A stretch of 64,000 nucleotides of DNA from Ricinus communis (Eukaryota; Streptophyta; Magnoliopsida; Malpighiales; Euphorbiaceae): contig NC_063260.1 in assembly GCF_019578655.1 (NCBI RefSeq), positions 15,626,001-15,690,000 on the forward strand. The letters are read 5' to 3'. How positions within the stretch are numbered: the stretch's first letter is position 1; each line of letters starts with the position of its first letter. This document shows positions 21,975-34,265 of the stretch, piece after piece. A program made the translations under genes and the position numbers. The notes under the pieces were generated by a model. The model had not been told where the DNA came from. It was given only the letters and a program-made list of their open reading frames with translations, and searched no databases.

Positions 21975-21979
21975 CATAA
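21975..21979. repeat. Target-site duplication CATAA, right copy
   Basis: Exact match to 15043-15047. Confidence 0.85.
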
Positions 21980-23313
21980 GGTAGCAAGTTTTCACTGAGA
22001 TAATATACTACATGCTCCACATCATCAAGCCCATACTATGCTACCATTGCTCCCATGGCTTCTTTTTCCAACACCAAATATAGAATCAATGACTTTCCAT
22101 GTTTCAGCAGCTTTATTAAACACTCTTTAATTATGTTAAAGGCTCTCTGACAGTGTTCATCCCACACAACTAGCTAATGTTTCCTCAAAAGTTTGAATAT
22201 GGGATCACAAAGCATTGTGAGCTTAGAAATGAACCTACTTACATATTATAGGTGTCCCCAAAACCCTCTGACTTCTTTCTCTATCTTCGATGCTAGCATC
22301 CCTTGAATAGCCTTAACCTTGTCTGGATCGATCTCATTTCCCAATTAACTTACTATATGCCCTCGCAACTTTCCTAATGTTACTCTGAATACGTTCTTCT
22401 TCAGATTGAGTATGAGGTTATACTTTTCCACTCGTCCTAGAACTTATCAAGAGCTTGGAAATGCCCTTCCCTTGTTTCATACTTTACCATCATATCGTCT
22501 ACATACACCTCTACCTCCTTATGCATCATATCATGAAAGAAGATTGTGGTTGCCCTCTGATAAGTTGCCCCTGCATTCTTTAGTCCAAAAGGCATAACCT
22601 TATAATAGTATGTCCCTCACTCGGTGATGAACAACATCTTCAACTTGTCCACTACAGCCATCATGATTTGATTGTATCTGAAGAACCCATCTATGAAAGA
22701 GTACATTATGTTCGAGGTGGAACTATTGACTATCACATCTATATAAGAAGAAGAAAATCATCCATAGGGCATGTCTTATTTAAATCCTGATATTCCACAT
22801 ACATTTTAACCTTACCATCCTTCTTAGTACTAGAACAATATTTTCCAACCACTCAAGATAATCAACTATGTCAAGGAAATTAGCTTTTACCTGTTTAGCG
22901 ACTTCTTTCCGTATCTTTTCTGCCCATTTTGGTCTTATCCTTCTCCTCTTCTACTTAATCAGCTTGATGTGCAAATAGGTTTGGAATATAGTGCTCTGAT
23001 ATCTTTCTATCTAACCCTGGCATATCATTGTATAACCAAGCAAATACTATTTTTCTTTTCTCTATTATTTTCAAATTCTCTCATCTTTTTAGGAGTTACA
23101 TCATGAGCTATCAACATATTCCTTGGATTTCCATCTATATGCATAAATTAGATGAATCAATTTGGATGGAATTAATGTCAAACATGTACATATCATGATT
23201 ATCAAAATGCACATTACCATAAGGAAAAACATCGTACAAGTAAGAAAAATTATTGTTCATATCATTAATCTTTAAAATAAAAGAAACATTGTCCTCATAA
23301 AGATCGATTACAG
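21980..23313 (-). pseudogene. Element E RNase H start and reverse transcriptase
   Basis: Minus strand. The RT blocks M-P-F-G-L-K-N-A-G-A-T-Y-Q-R (about 22550-22597) and V-Y-V-D-D-M-M-V (about 22486-22509, the catalytic Asp pair) are in frame, followed by L-G-H/N-x-V-S-x-x-G-I-x-x-D-P-D-K-V-K-A-I-Q-G-M near 22290-22370. The part upstream of the catalytic block (22790-23020) holds M-P-G-L-D-R-K-I-S-E-H and W-L-x-N-I-V. Stops occur between them. The piece at 23135-23313 is open, but I do not recognise it. Confidence 0.7.
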
Positions 23314-25495
23314 TGTGGATAGCAGTTTTGGGTGCGCCCAAGTGTCTTTAGCAACTACGACACTATAAAGCTTTTCAACCTAATTGAGAACATGCTAACT
23401 AGTTACTGAGACTAGCATAGAGATGGGAATCGCCACGTGGGTAATCACTGAGATTCTTTTACTAATGAGTGGCACTGCTCGGATTCCATAAGGAAGCTTA
23501 TGCCATAAAATTCAGAGACAGACCTAGAAGCCAACTTCCTTATTTGTGTATATTAGTCTTTAATTTTATTATTTAGTAAATTATTCTCTATAAATATAGT
23601 AGTTCATACATATGCATACCAAATAACACACATAATTCACCTAGGTCTAACCCATTTTATTCAAACCGAGCCGACACTTAGAGTTGTTAATCTAAGTTAC
23701 CAATTAATTATGTATATAGCCCACTTAGTCTAACCCATTTACAAGTTATGCTTTTGATTTCCAACCTTTAGGCCTAATGGACTACTTATTATGCCAATAT
23801 CTATTTTATGTGAACCTAATTCTAATAAATCCTAATCCTAACTAAAACATGGCAAACCCCTTAAGTTTACTTCAATTTTAGAGTTTAAGCCCAATTTATG
23901 TTGATTAGCCTATTGGACTAGAGTTTTCATGTTAGGTCTAATTTTAGCCCCAAGTCTATGTCCATTTTTAATTAGGCAGTCATATCACAGTTATTTATTA
24001 TTCATTAAGCCATGAAATAAATAAAATAAAGAACGGAAATATAAATATAGCTATTACAATCCAACCTACAACTAAAATGCAAAGAAAAAGTCCTAAAATC
24101 TAATACAATATACAAAACCAATTAAAATACATCAAAAGTTATAGAAGGCAAAAATTGGGATAAAAAGGTGTAGAGTCGATCAGCATTAAAGATAGAATCG
24201 ATCGGCTCAATGTAGATCCAATTGGCTCTACTTTGAGCTGATCAGCTTTGAGGTATCCAGGCTGACTTTTTCGGCTTTAAATGTATTCCTCGCATCCCCG
24301 GAGCCAATTGTAACATGCATAGAAGGTGAAAGACAATTAGAATGTGAAAGAAATAAAATAAAATAGAAACAATAGAAATCAATCGATTGAATTAGAAACC
24401 TTAAAAACTAAAAAAACACAATAAACAAAGATAACATATTAATCATATAATCCTAATAAACATAGTTAATTACAAAATCATAATGAAAATAGAAATCTAA
24501 TCAAATAATCCTATGCAAGTATTTAATTAGATTTAAAACCCTAATATTAGCAATTATTATCATATTCAAAATCCTTATACTCTTATTATCAGATTTCAAA
24601 ATTCAATAAATTAATAACATGAAGATCTATAAAAAATTCTAATCTAATTATATTATTCATAAAGATAAAAAAATAAAAGTAAACCTAATAATGTTTCTAA
24701 GGAAAAACATTAAAAAAAAAAGAAAGGAAAACCCAGTTTAGGATGATGTTGATGATGATGGGCGCATGTTTGGAGAAACCCTCAAGTAGTCACCATAGTT
24801 GATGGTTGTGCAAGTCTCAATCAATAAAGATGCAGTCGAATTGAAGACTGGTTGAAAATCCAATGCTGGATGTGGTATTAGGGAAGTTTCCATTGACTAA
24901 AAAGTTTCTAAAAATAGTTCTTACTTAATGGCCTTCTTTCTTAGTGACTTAAACCCACTTCCTAGTACTGAATTATAGTTTTTTAAATTGATATTAGCTT
25001 TTGTTCTCTCTTGTCATAAAGAGGGGATAATCTTTATTATTTTTTAAAAAGGATGATAAATATCCAAATTTAATTCTTTAAAATTTGAATAATTATCAAA
25101 AAAATCCATGCTTATCTCAAAACTCATCTAGAATCTGTATCTAGATGTACAATCATCAAGAAAAATGATGTCCAAATAAAAAAAAAAATCTAATCTGCAC
25201 TGTGTAGAGTCGATTGGCTCTATACACGGGAAGTTTAACAAAAATTTGCAATTAAGTAGCTGATCTTGCTAAATCCATCCTTTTGACGCTCAAACTTTAT
25301 TTTTCTTGAAATTAACTCTAAATTGATTTTAAAAAGGTAATTTCATCTGGATTAACCTCAATCCTAACCTCGGATTTACCGTCCTTTGTCTCCCGAGACC
25401 CGAGAAGGTAGTAACTTTCATCGTAGGATTTTTCGTAATTCTCTCGATATTTAGATCTGTAAAATGGGTGCTAACATGCATCATCATAAAATACA
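23314..25495 (-). repeat. Solo LTR of family B inside element E (about 2.1 kb)
   Basis: Starts TGTGGATAGC at 23314. It matches the LTR copies at 30783-32100, 32105-33509, 35594-36112 and 46754 onwards. Element E pol lies on both sides (RT before 23313, protease-RT linker after 25500), and no primer site follows it, so this is a solo LTR. I could not find a target duplication; the outer end (about 25480-25495) is uncertain. Short palindromic GAGCCGATCGGCTC-like motifs lie at 24170-24250 and 25195-25230. Confidence 0.6.
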
Positions 25496-25499
25496 TCAA

Positions 25500-26480
25500 T
25501 AATATGCTCCTCTATGAGGACAGCTAACTCTTTATTGACTCAGCTTCTCAAGCAGAGCGATAAATTCTTCTAGCTTCAAATCCTTAACCTTGATGGTGAC
25601 CTTCTTACGGACTTCCTTGATGCTCAACTTGACCATCTTGTCGACGATCAAACTCTTGAATACTCGAATCCTAACACCTTAGTCCTAGCTACCGTAATAG
25701 GTTTAAGCTCCCTAGAATAGGGTTTATACTCCTGGATGAATACGTCTTTTAAAGTTTTACTTTTTAGTTTGCTCTCATATTCATCTTCATGGTAACCCAG
25801 CCTGTGTCGAATCTTCTGACCTTTAAAATCTCATAACTTTGTGATACCTTACTAATTCTTTCCTAGCCCTATTCCAGGAATGAAATCTATCTTCTTGAGC
25901 ATGTTGGCTTCTTTAGGATCCATGTAGTCTTCGTAGAGAACAACGACTTGGAATCAAGTAGGGGCTTCTAACTCCTTTACAGCTTCTTGAATGGCCGAGA
26001 CAACCTTACCACCTAGTATTGATAGTCACTATTTGTCTTCTCAATAATAGTGCAAAAGTTACTAGGATGTCCAGGACAGTGAACTCCACTGGTGATTCGA
26101 TATGGCCCGTCTTCACCAATATTGAGAACGTTCCTTCCACGTCTCTCTTTATTTCATCATAGGCTCTTATAACTATATATGATGATTTCCGATCTTTCGT
26201 AGTCATCCTCAACTTAGGGAGTATGTAAGGACACATATTTATGGTTGACTCATCATTCACCATCAACATGGGTCCTTTTCCTCTTAACCTCTATTGCTAT
26301 ATAAAGAGCCTTATTATGGTCTCTTCCCTTGAATATTAAGTCTTCATCCAAGAAAGTGATCATCCCAATGGTCTTGTCAGTTACCGTTTTGGTCATCTCC
26401 TCAAGGGTAGTTGTCATGCTAATACTTATACTAGATAAGGCCCTGATTAGAGCCTTTATGTGATCCGATGAATACATCAA
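25500..26480 (-). pseudogene. Element E protease region
   Basis: Minus-strand frames at 26006-26269 and 26253-26480 read S-Y-I-V-I-R-A-Y-D-E-I-K-R-D-V-E-G-T and then V-E-F-T-V-L-D-I. This is the block after the retroelement protease active site in gypsy elements ('RAYD..KReV.G...F.VLDI...NLLLGRPW'). The active-site DTGA-type block itself is not clear. A frame break at 26260 separates the pieces. 25500-26000 is the degenerate protease-RT linker. Confidence 0.6.
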
Positions 26481-27256
26481 GAGCCGGGCGCCTTCTTTTT
26501 TTCGCTGCTTGTTCTAACACACTGCAAACCTCGCATCCCCTGCCTTTCTGTTTCACTTCTGCTCTTTGTGACTTGTTTCAGCATTTCTTCAACTTTTCAT
26601 CCTTTCGTCTTCACTCTTATGTGATCCCGAGACCCAGATTCTCACTATCATTGCTCCCAAACTATACCAAATGTTAATGGCCATGACTGATTTCTTTTCA
26701 CCCTTTTTCCAAACCTCACTAAAATGTTACAAGGATCCAAGGAGCTTATTCATTATCAATATTCCGACACAATCTACCACTGCATCCTCGTCTAGGTAGC
26801 CTCCAATAGCACACTTTAAAATCACCCGACGATGGTCTCTTTACAGTCATTATCTGACCCACAGACACAATATCCTCGGAAGTTGCTCAACTTGCCTATA
26901 CCATAGCGACTAAGTCCGTCACATGTCCGAAAGCCTAGTGATACTCACAATATTGACCATTGTAAGGTGTAGCATTATTCTTTAGCAATTGGGGCTTGAG
27001 TTTTCCACTCCATTTTAAATGTTGGAACACTAAAGATAATGGTGCCCCCAGCTCGGTTAAAGTTCTTTATGGGCTATTTAGTTCTAGCTCTAGCTCTAGC
27101 TCGGGTTGGGATATTTTGTCGGAAGAGTTCACGGCCTGCTCTTCACTAAAGTCGGGGGCAATCATGAACATCTAATTTTGGGTGGTGTATTATTATAGTC
27201 TAGCATGGGGTTTCTTCTAGTACTAGGCTGGTTTGGGTCATTTAGTTTTTTTGGGA
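26481..27256. other. No gene: decayed gag-protease linker of element E
   Basis: No open frame with recognisable motif. A frame at 26468-26677 on the + strand is pyrimidine-driven and looks accidental. Confidence 0.5.
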
Positions 27257-28400
27257 TCAATAAGATATTGAATTATGTTTCAGTTGGATGCAGTTGTCTG
27301 CATGGTGGCTAGATGCTTGGTAGAATTTATAATAAGTGTTGGGTTTATAGTCAGATGTATTAAGGTTAGGTAGGTTTTTGAGCGTGGTTAGTTGGAGCAA
27401 TGCCATTCTACACTTACCTCTCAAAGATCTTTGAGTGAGGTTCCTTGAATTTAGAAAACCTTCTCGGTTGTTGGATAACATTCACATCTAGAGTTTGTTC
27501 CCTCTAACCTGATAATTTGGCCTTCCGCCGGTTTGCACAGTCTTCCTCTTATTGTTTTCAATCTTTCGACCTAAAGCCCATCGTTATATAGGTCGATAAA
27601 TGTTTTCAGGTTCATCATGTAAAGCTTTTCGGACCAACTAGAAAGAAAACTTCTAACCACCATATTAACTTGGTCCTTTTTAGAGGGCTTGTTTTTCATC
27701 AACTCAGCCTTATTCGTCCACCTAGTTAAGAAATCAGAGGACTTATTTGACTTCTGTTTGGTGGACTCAAGGTCCCTAATCGACACTTCCAACTACGTAT
27801 TATAATCATATTATTAAATAAATGAATTACACAAATCATTCCATTCAACTTTAGTGGATTTTTTAAGAACATGATACAAGTTTATAGCAGGTTCTTCTCG
27901 CGACAATATAAATAGCTTAATAATTTGGGTCCTACTTAACTGAGTAGTTCCCATGATAGTTATATAATGCTTTAGATGAACCTTCGGATTACCAGTCCTA
28001 TCAAACTTGTTCATCTCAAGCACCTTAAAGTTTGCAGGTAGCTTGTCTTCACCCGTCAACACTAATTCCTCAAAATCATAGGTCAGGTCTAAACCTTTTG
28101 ATTTCCAACATGCTTTGCATCTTGTCAAGCCTAGCATTTAAACGACTCACAGCTTCATTAGTGGCAAGGGCAATCTCCCTTTTAGCTTAGTCCAACACAT
28201 ACTCATCAAAATTCTAAAAGTTTCGGGGCACTCCTCTTCTTGCAGGATCTTTGGCATTGGCATTGGGAGCAGTGGTAGTGGCGACAGTGGTTGGAGCAAC
28301 AGTTTCAGTGGCAACCACAGCTAGATCAACAACAACAAGGGGATTAACTAGTGCAACCAGAGTAGTAAATGGGGCTTGATTTCTGACCATCCGAGCCAAA
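27257..28400 (-). pseudogene. Element E gag
   Basis: The three minus-strand pieces 27257-27481, 27571-27792 and 27814-28137 read the gypsy gag domain. Seen: P-A-N-F-K-V-L-E-M-N-K-F-D-R-T-G-N-P-K-V-H-L-K, then W-N-D-L, then S-I-R-D-L-E-S-T-K-Q-K and K-P-S-K-K-D-Q. The 28214-28399 piece is a Val/Ala/Thr-rich N-terminal part. Stops split the pieces. The same domain is seen in element G at 34577-35345, so E and G belong to one family. Confidence 0.7.
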
Positions 28401-29364
28401 ATTTATTGGAGTTTCTCCCAGATCACAAATCTTAGATCGCCAATGATGGCATTCTTGAGGATCTCGACATCTTACTCGATAGCTGTTTCTTTGGCCATTT
28501 TAGTTGTAGCTTCAGTAGAGATTTGGCACTTCAGTCTTTCAAGGAGTTCTAACATAGTTCGAATTCATGGAAAGATGGGTACTCTTTCCATCCTTCCAAT
28601 ATCTTGCCTCCTCTAACCTAAAAGAGTGCCTATATGGCTAAAAAATAAAAGATTAATATGATGCATACGATGCATGAGATGTATGATGCACGTGTTATGC
28701 ACAAAGACATAAGAGAAAAAGTTAGCAAACACACATTAATATAAATCATCCTTCCAACCTTATTACTCCCGCATACGGTTCATGGTGAGTCTTTTTTCCT
28801 ACGATTTTGGGTATGGGCTTTATATTAATAGGGGATAGTGGGTTCAAAACGCATGCTATAAGCTCTCAAATTAAGTAAAACAAACAAGGTAATGTTTTTC
28901 AATATAAGTATAAAGCCTGCATATTTTGGACCTAGGGCCTAATTCCACTTGTTCTTGGGCTAAGGCTTTCTAGTATGGGGCTTTAAGTACTTATGGAAAC
29001 ATCTTTCAAATAGCAAGCAATAGGGTTCCTAGAGGAGATCACTATTGTCATTCCGTGAGTTGACTTTTTGGTAAGGATAAAAGGCTCCCATAAGTAAAAA
29101 GCGTTCTTCCTTGGCTCGTCTCTCCATTCAAGAGTCCATGTGACGAAGGAAATTCACTCATTACTTATGAGTGCTGGTTAGCTAGTGCCACAATTCCAAG
29201 GTTCGAGTCAAACCAAAGAACCACTAACCAACGCCATTGGGCTATAGAGACCAAAGTTCATAATGTGTGATAATGGTGTAGTGATGCAAGAATCACTCGT
29301 TAAATAATAAAATTAAAAATAAAGATACACTAGAATCAGCTACTCTTATCCCTAATAGAGTCGC
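28401..29364. other. Leader of element E (non-coding)
   Basis: No coding signal. About 28750-29364 is homologous, in inverted orientation, to the leader of element G at about 33510-34250. It ends inside the primer-binding region, where the solo LTR at 29365 is inserted. Confidence 0.6.
29360..29364. repeat. Target-site duplication GTCGC, left copy
   Basis: Exact match to 30775-30779. Confidence 0.8.
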
Positions 29365-30774
29365 TGATGGTCTATTTATGCAACCTACACCTAAGGCAGT
29401 GAACCTACCGATGCAGCCTAGCACTAGTGAGTATCAAGGTCGTATCCCTGGAGATCGGGTGAACCTAGAGTTACTACTGTTTGCTATGTTATCTAGTCTG
29501 AAATAGGGTGTGAAAGTTCTAATGTTACCAACTAATGGTTATGAGTGCAAATAAGTAAATGAAGGACAATGAACAATCAAAGAAAACAATTGCAAAGAGA
29601 GAAACAAACCCAAAAGGGGGCTTAAGTGATGGAATTCTAAAGATGGATTTTATGGATTGCCGATCTTGCTTACCCGTGCCTAAATCCTGAATTGAACCCG
29701 GTTCCTCTTTCGAGTTTACCGAGTTCCTAAACCTGCACTAACCTAATGGAATCTCTTCCTATCGGATTACTACAGATTAGCATTTAACATGATTTAAAAC
29801 TATTAAGAGTTATTAATTCTTAATCCGGCGAGTAAATCAACCTTATCTCTAAGTGTTAACTACCAGTTCTTACTATTCAATGTCCAGTTGTAACAAGCAT
29901 TTCTCAATGTCAAGAAACAACCCACAAACAATTAATTGAACATCTCAAATTAACTGAATCAAACTTTTATTACTAAATAGTAAGAAGATTACAAGAATGA
30001 CAATTACAAATCTAACAATTAAGCATAATCCATCAACAAAGGTGAACCCCAATGGGTTCAAAAGATCTAGCTACTCATGTTCATGGTTAAAGCAAATAAG
30101 GAGCAAAATAAGGAAAAGAAAATTAAAGGCATGTACACCCTTCTCTTTCAAGTTGAATGAGAAACCCTAAATTTGTAAATTCAAAATCTCAAACCCTAGT
30201 TGCCTCTTGAATGCTCCCAAAGTTTGTCTTGATCTTCAATTTGATGTTGGAACAAGTGAAATCCCTCCTTCAATTGATGAATTTTATCTCTCAAGGTCTA
30301 CAATTGAGGTATAGGAAACAATTGATTAAGTGTGTGTCTTGGAATTGAGTCCAAAATTCGTGTCTTTTCCAAAAGAACTCAAAATTGCCTATATAGTTGA
30401 TTCAGCATGGCCGGAGTCCAGGCAATGCTGAATCTATGGAGTCTATTGTGCTGACTCCTTCCAAGTCGTGCCCAAGCCGGTGCTGATCCACCACAGGCCG
30501 TGTTGAAATGGCACAATTGGGGATAGCTTCTTGGCAATTCAGCACGGTCGGAGTCCAGGCCGTGCTCAACCCTCGGGGTGTTAGTCCTCGCCCAATTTAA
30601 TGGATTTTAGTCCGTAATCACACGTATTTCCCTCGATTATTGATGGTGTCCTTCGAAAATGACCTGAAACGAGAAAGGAAACAAAAAACAGGTGATTCTA
30701 GCATAAAACGGGATAATCATGCATAAAAATGTAAACAATCGGGCATGAAAACATGTGTAGTATGATGCTTATCA
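29365..30774 (-). mobile_element. Solo LTR, Athila-type subfamily (1410 bp)
   Basis: Begins TGATGG and ends TTATCA on the + strand, with 5-bp duplications GTCGC on both sides and no internal coding sequence, so it is a solo LTR left by LTR-LTR recombination. Its 3' half (minus strand) matches the Athila-type LTRs (conserved segment near 29395-29460), but its 5' half differs, so it is a separate subfamily. GC-rich motifs with a GGCCGTG core lie at 30405-30580. Confidence 0.85.
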
Positions 30775-30779
30775 GTCGC
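30775..30779. repeat. Target-site duplication GTCGC, right copy
   Basis: Exact match to 29360-29364. Confidence 0.8.
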
Positions 30780-30782
30780 CAC

Positions 30783-32100
30783 TATGGGCAGCGGTTTCAA
30801 GCATGCACCCAAGTATTTTTAGCGACTGCGGCACTACAAGGCTTTTCAACCTAATCTGGAACATGCTAACTAGTTATAGAGACTAGCACAAAGGTAGGAG
30901 TCGCCACCTGGGTAATTCACCAAGACACTTTTACTAATGAGTGACATTTATTGATGCTGTAAGGAAGCTTACGCCACAAATCTAAAGATGGATCGAGAAG
31001 TCAACTCCTTATTTGTGTATCTTTGTCTTTAATTTTATTCTTTAATTGGTCATTCCCTATAAATGCAACAATTATATTTCTACACATTAAGCACCATAAC
31101 ATGTGAGATCCACCTAAGTCTAGCCCATTTTATAAAACCCAAACTATGTCTAAAGTTTATTAGCCTAATTTACTAGTCAATTATGTACAAGGCCCACCTA
31201 GTCTAGCCCAATTACAAATTATGCTTTGGATTCCAGCCTTTAAACCTAATGGACTACTTTTTATAATAAAAGCCTAATTAAGTTATCTTAAATCTAATGT
31301 GCCCAATTAGTTCAATTAAACATGGGAGAGTCTGCTAAGTGTATATAGGTTTTAAATTTAAGCCTAATGTACCATCTTATTAACCTAATGGACTATAATT
31401 TTTATGTCAGATCCAACTTTAAGGTCTAATATCTATATGTCCATTTTCAATTAGGCAATCACATAAAAGATAGTTGACATCCATCCAAAATAAAGCAAAA
31501 GTAAAGTGCAAGAAATTAAGTCTAGCTATTACAACTCTACTATAACTAAGAAATTGAAGAAAAAATGGGTAAAACTAAGTACAATACACAAATATCTCAA
31601 AAATACATTAAAAACTCGGAATATTAGCATTGGGAGGTGAACAATCGATTGACTCAGGGCATAAAACCAATCAGGACTATTCCAAGCCTGTTCTTCGATT
31701 TCCTAAGTTTTTCACGTCATAGAGCTAATTTTTACATGCATAAAAGGTCAAAAAATGATTAGAACACGAGAAAAATGAAGCAAAAGAGATTAATAAGATT
31801 AAATTAAATAAAAACCCTAAGAAAATCATGCAAACCTAAAAGCAAGACTAACAATAAGGAAGAATGGTAGATTTCAAGTCATGGAACCCTAAAAACTAAT
31901 TAATTATGAAAACGTAAAGAAAATACAAATCTAACATGCAACCCTAATCATTTGATTAAATAGATCTAAAACCTAAAAGCAAACATATTAACATATTCAA
32001 AACCTGCATGTTCTTATTATCATATTCAATTTTCAGCATGTTCATATTATCATATACAATTCCCAACGTGTTATAAACATATTAATTTATAAGGAATTCT
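30783..32100 (-). repeat. Family B LTR, 5' LTR of element E, truncated
   Basis: Matches 23314 to about 24640 in the same orientation. Its outer end is cut at about 32100, where it meets the oppositely directed LTR of element G. Confidence 0.65.
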
Positions 32101-32104
32101 ATTC

Positions 32105-33509
32105 TATTCTTTCTCGAGTCTCGGGAGACTGAGGATGGGTGAATCTAAGTTAGGCTTTAGGATAATCAAATCAAAATTACTTTTCTAGAATCAATTTAGA
32201 CTCAATTGGCAAAAAAAAATTAAGTTTGAGGAGTGAAATGATAGTTTTTACAAGTTTGGAGACTAAATTGATAAAATTTTAGAACTTGTCACACTTAAAG
32301 CCAATCAGCTCTGCATATAGCCGAATCGGCTCTACCAGAGCCAATAGACTCTACCTAGAGCCGATCGGCTGAGCATAGAGCCAATCGGTTCTGCACGATG
32401 CCGATTGGATGATTCTCGAAATCAAACACCATTTTACACGTGTTTTCGACTTAAAATGCCAAAATTAGTAAAAATAGATTTCTATAAGTGTTTTATAATA
32501 ATTTTTACAATTTTAAAATATATATTTAGTAATAATTATTTCAATTTTAAGGATTTAACTTGTTTTATTGGATATTAATCTTAAAAGTTTAATTACGTGA
32601 TAAAATGAGAAGATAATTGTTTCTTTTTAATTTAAATAATTAAGTAGTTATCTAGAGTTTCCTAATCCTACTGCTATAAATAGAATATGATGCCCTAGGT
32701 CTAGAGTTAGCTACATCGATTATAGGCTACTGTTACTGAAAGTACTAAAAACCTATGTTTGATTAAGCATAGAGCTTTTTCGGTAATTGGAGAGCGAAGT
32801 CACTAAGAAAGAACTCTAGATTAGGAAACTTTTTTGTCGAACAAGAAAAGATTTTCCAAACTTAAGCAGCACTGGATTCTCAACCGATCCTTGATTCAAC
32901 AGCCCATCATCTCTAGAGACTCACAGATCAGTAATTGAATTAATTGGTCCATATTAGACTTAGTGGGTTTTGTTATGCTTTAATTGAATTAATTGGTCCA
33001 TATTAGATTTACAATCATTGAATTGGACCTTTCTATAAAAAGTAGTCCATTAAACTTAAAGACTGAAAATCAAAGCATAACTTGTAATTAGGCTAGATTA
33101 AGTGAGCTTTGTACATAATTAATTAATAAGTTAGGCTGATAACTTGGAGTATAGGCTGGGCTTTAATAAAATGGGCTAGATTCAAGAGCACCTCACATGA
33201 TATAGTGCTTGATGTGTAATATACTGTTGCATTTATAGGGAATAGCTCATTAAATAATAAAATTAAAGATTAAGATACACAAATAAGGAAGTTGAATCTG
33301 GATCCATCTCTAGATTTATGGCGTAAGTTTCCTTATGAAATCTAAGAAACATCACTCATTAGTAATGTCCCAATGAATTACACGGGTGACGACTCCCATC
33401 TCCGCGCTAGTCTTAATGATTAGTTAGCATGTTTCGATTAGGTTGAAAACTCTTGCAGCACCATAGTCACTAAAGACACTTGGGTGATTGCCCGAAACCA
33501 CCGCCTACA
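32105..33509 (+). repeat. Family B LTR, 5' LTR of element G
   Basis: Ends ...CCTACA at 33509, followed by GTGGCGAGTCCACTAGG, the primer-site position in this family. The palindromic motif AGCCGATCGGCT and its variants recur five or six times at 32290-32410. A CTATAAATAG box lies at about 32686. A 24-bp direct repeat (about 32934 and 32980) lies downstream. Confidence 0.6.
32290..32410. repeat. AGCCGATCGGCT palindromic minisatellite
   Basis: Five to six degenerate copies of a self-complementary 12-mer, about 20 bp apart, in an AT-rich LTR. Weaker copies lie at the corresponding places at 24170-24250, 25195-25230, 31640-31680 and 47605-47630. Confidence 0.75.
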
Positions 33510-33510
33510 G

Positions 33511-33528
33511 TGGCGAGTCCACTAGGAA
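33511..33528 (+). other. Primer-binding-site position of element G
   Basis: TGGCGAGTCCACTAGG directly follows the LTR end. It begins with the TGG that pairs with a tRNA CCA tail. The tRNA used is not identified. The same sequence, decayed, flanks the LTRs at 30783 and 46754. Confidence 0.45.
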
Positions 33529-34265
33529 TAAGAGAAGCTGATTCCAATGTATGTTTGTCTTTAATTTTATTATTTAATAAGTGATTCTTTCATCACTAAA
33601 CTTTCACACATTGTGCAATTGGTCCCTATAGCCTTGATAGCGTTGGTTAGTAGTTTTTTTATTCCACTTGAACCTTGGAATTATGACACTGGCTAACCAT
33701 CACCCCATAAGTAATAAACAAGTTTCCTTTATCGCATGGACCCTTGAGTAGGGAGATGAGCAAAGGAATGATACTTTTTACTTGTAGGAGCATTTTATCC
33801 TTACCCAAGACTTAACTCATGATAATGATCGTAGCAATCTCCCCTAGAAACTCTATTACTTGTTACATAAGATATTTTCCTATGCAAGTGTTTTAAGCCT
33901 ATATATCAAAAGGTCCTGGCCCAAAACATGTGGAATCAAGCATTAGACTTGAAGATGTGGAGGCTTTACCTTTATATTGGAAAATATCACCTTGTCTGTT
34001 TAAATTGATTTGAGAGCTATTGGCATGTGCATCGGTACTTATTATCCCTTGTTGACAGTAGGCCTGAACCAAAAATCCTAAGAAAGATAGACTCACCATG
34101 AACCGTGAGTAGGAAAAATAAGATTGGGATGATGTTTTGTATAGTAACTTGTAAAATATTATGTGTTTGCTAACCCCTTTTCTTTGTTTTTATGCATTGC
34201 ACATGTATCATGCACATGAATTTCATGCATCATATTAACTTTTTATTTTGAAGCTATTTTAGATT

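Larger units (their letters stand above)
13065..32100 (-). mobile_element. Element E: decayed minus-strand Ty3/gypsy retrotransposon with nested insertions
   Basis: Reading on the minus strand from high to low coordinates: truncated 5' LTR (30783 to about 32100), primer site and leader (about 28640-29364, split by a solo LTR), gag (27257-28400), protease region (25500-26480), RT (about 22260-23100), RNase H (21980-22110 and 14699-15047) and integrase (13065 to about 14700). The order gag-PR-RT-RH-IN is Ty3/gypsy. Insertions: gypsy element F (15048-21974), a solo LTR of its own family (23314 to about 25495) and a solo LTR at 29365-30774. The 3' LTR is not found. All domains carry stops or frameshifts. 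Confidence 0.7.
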
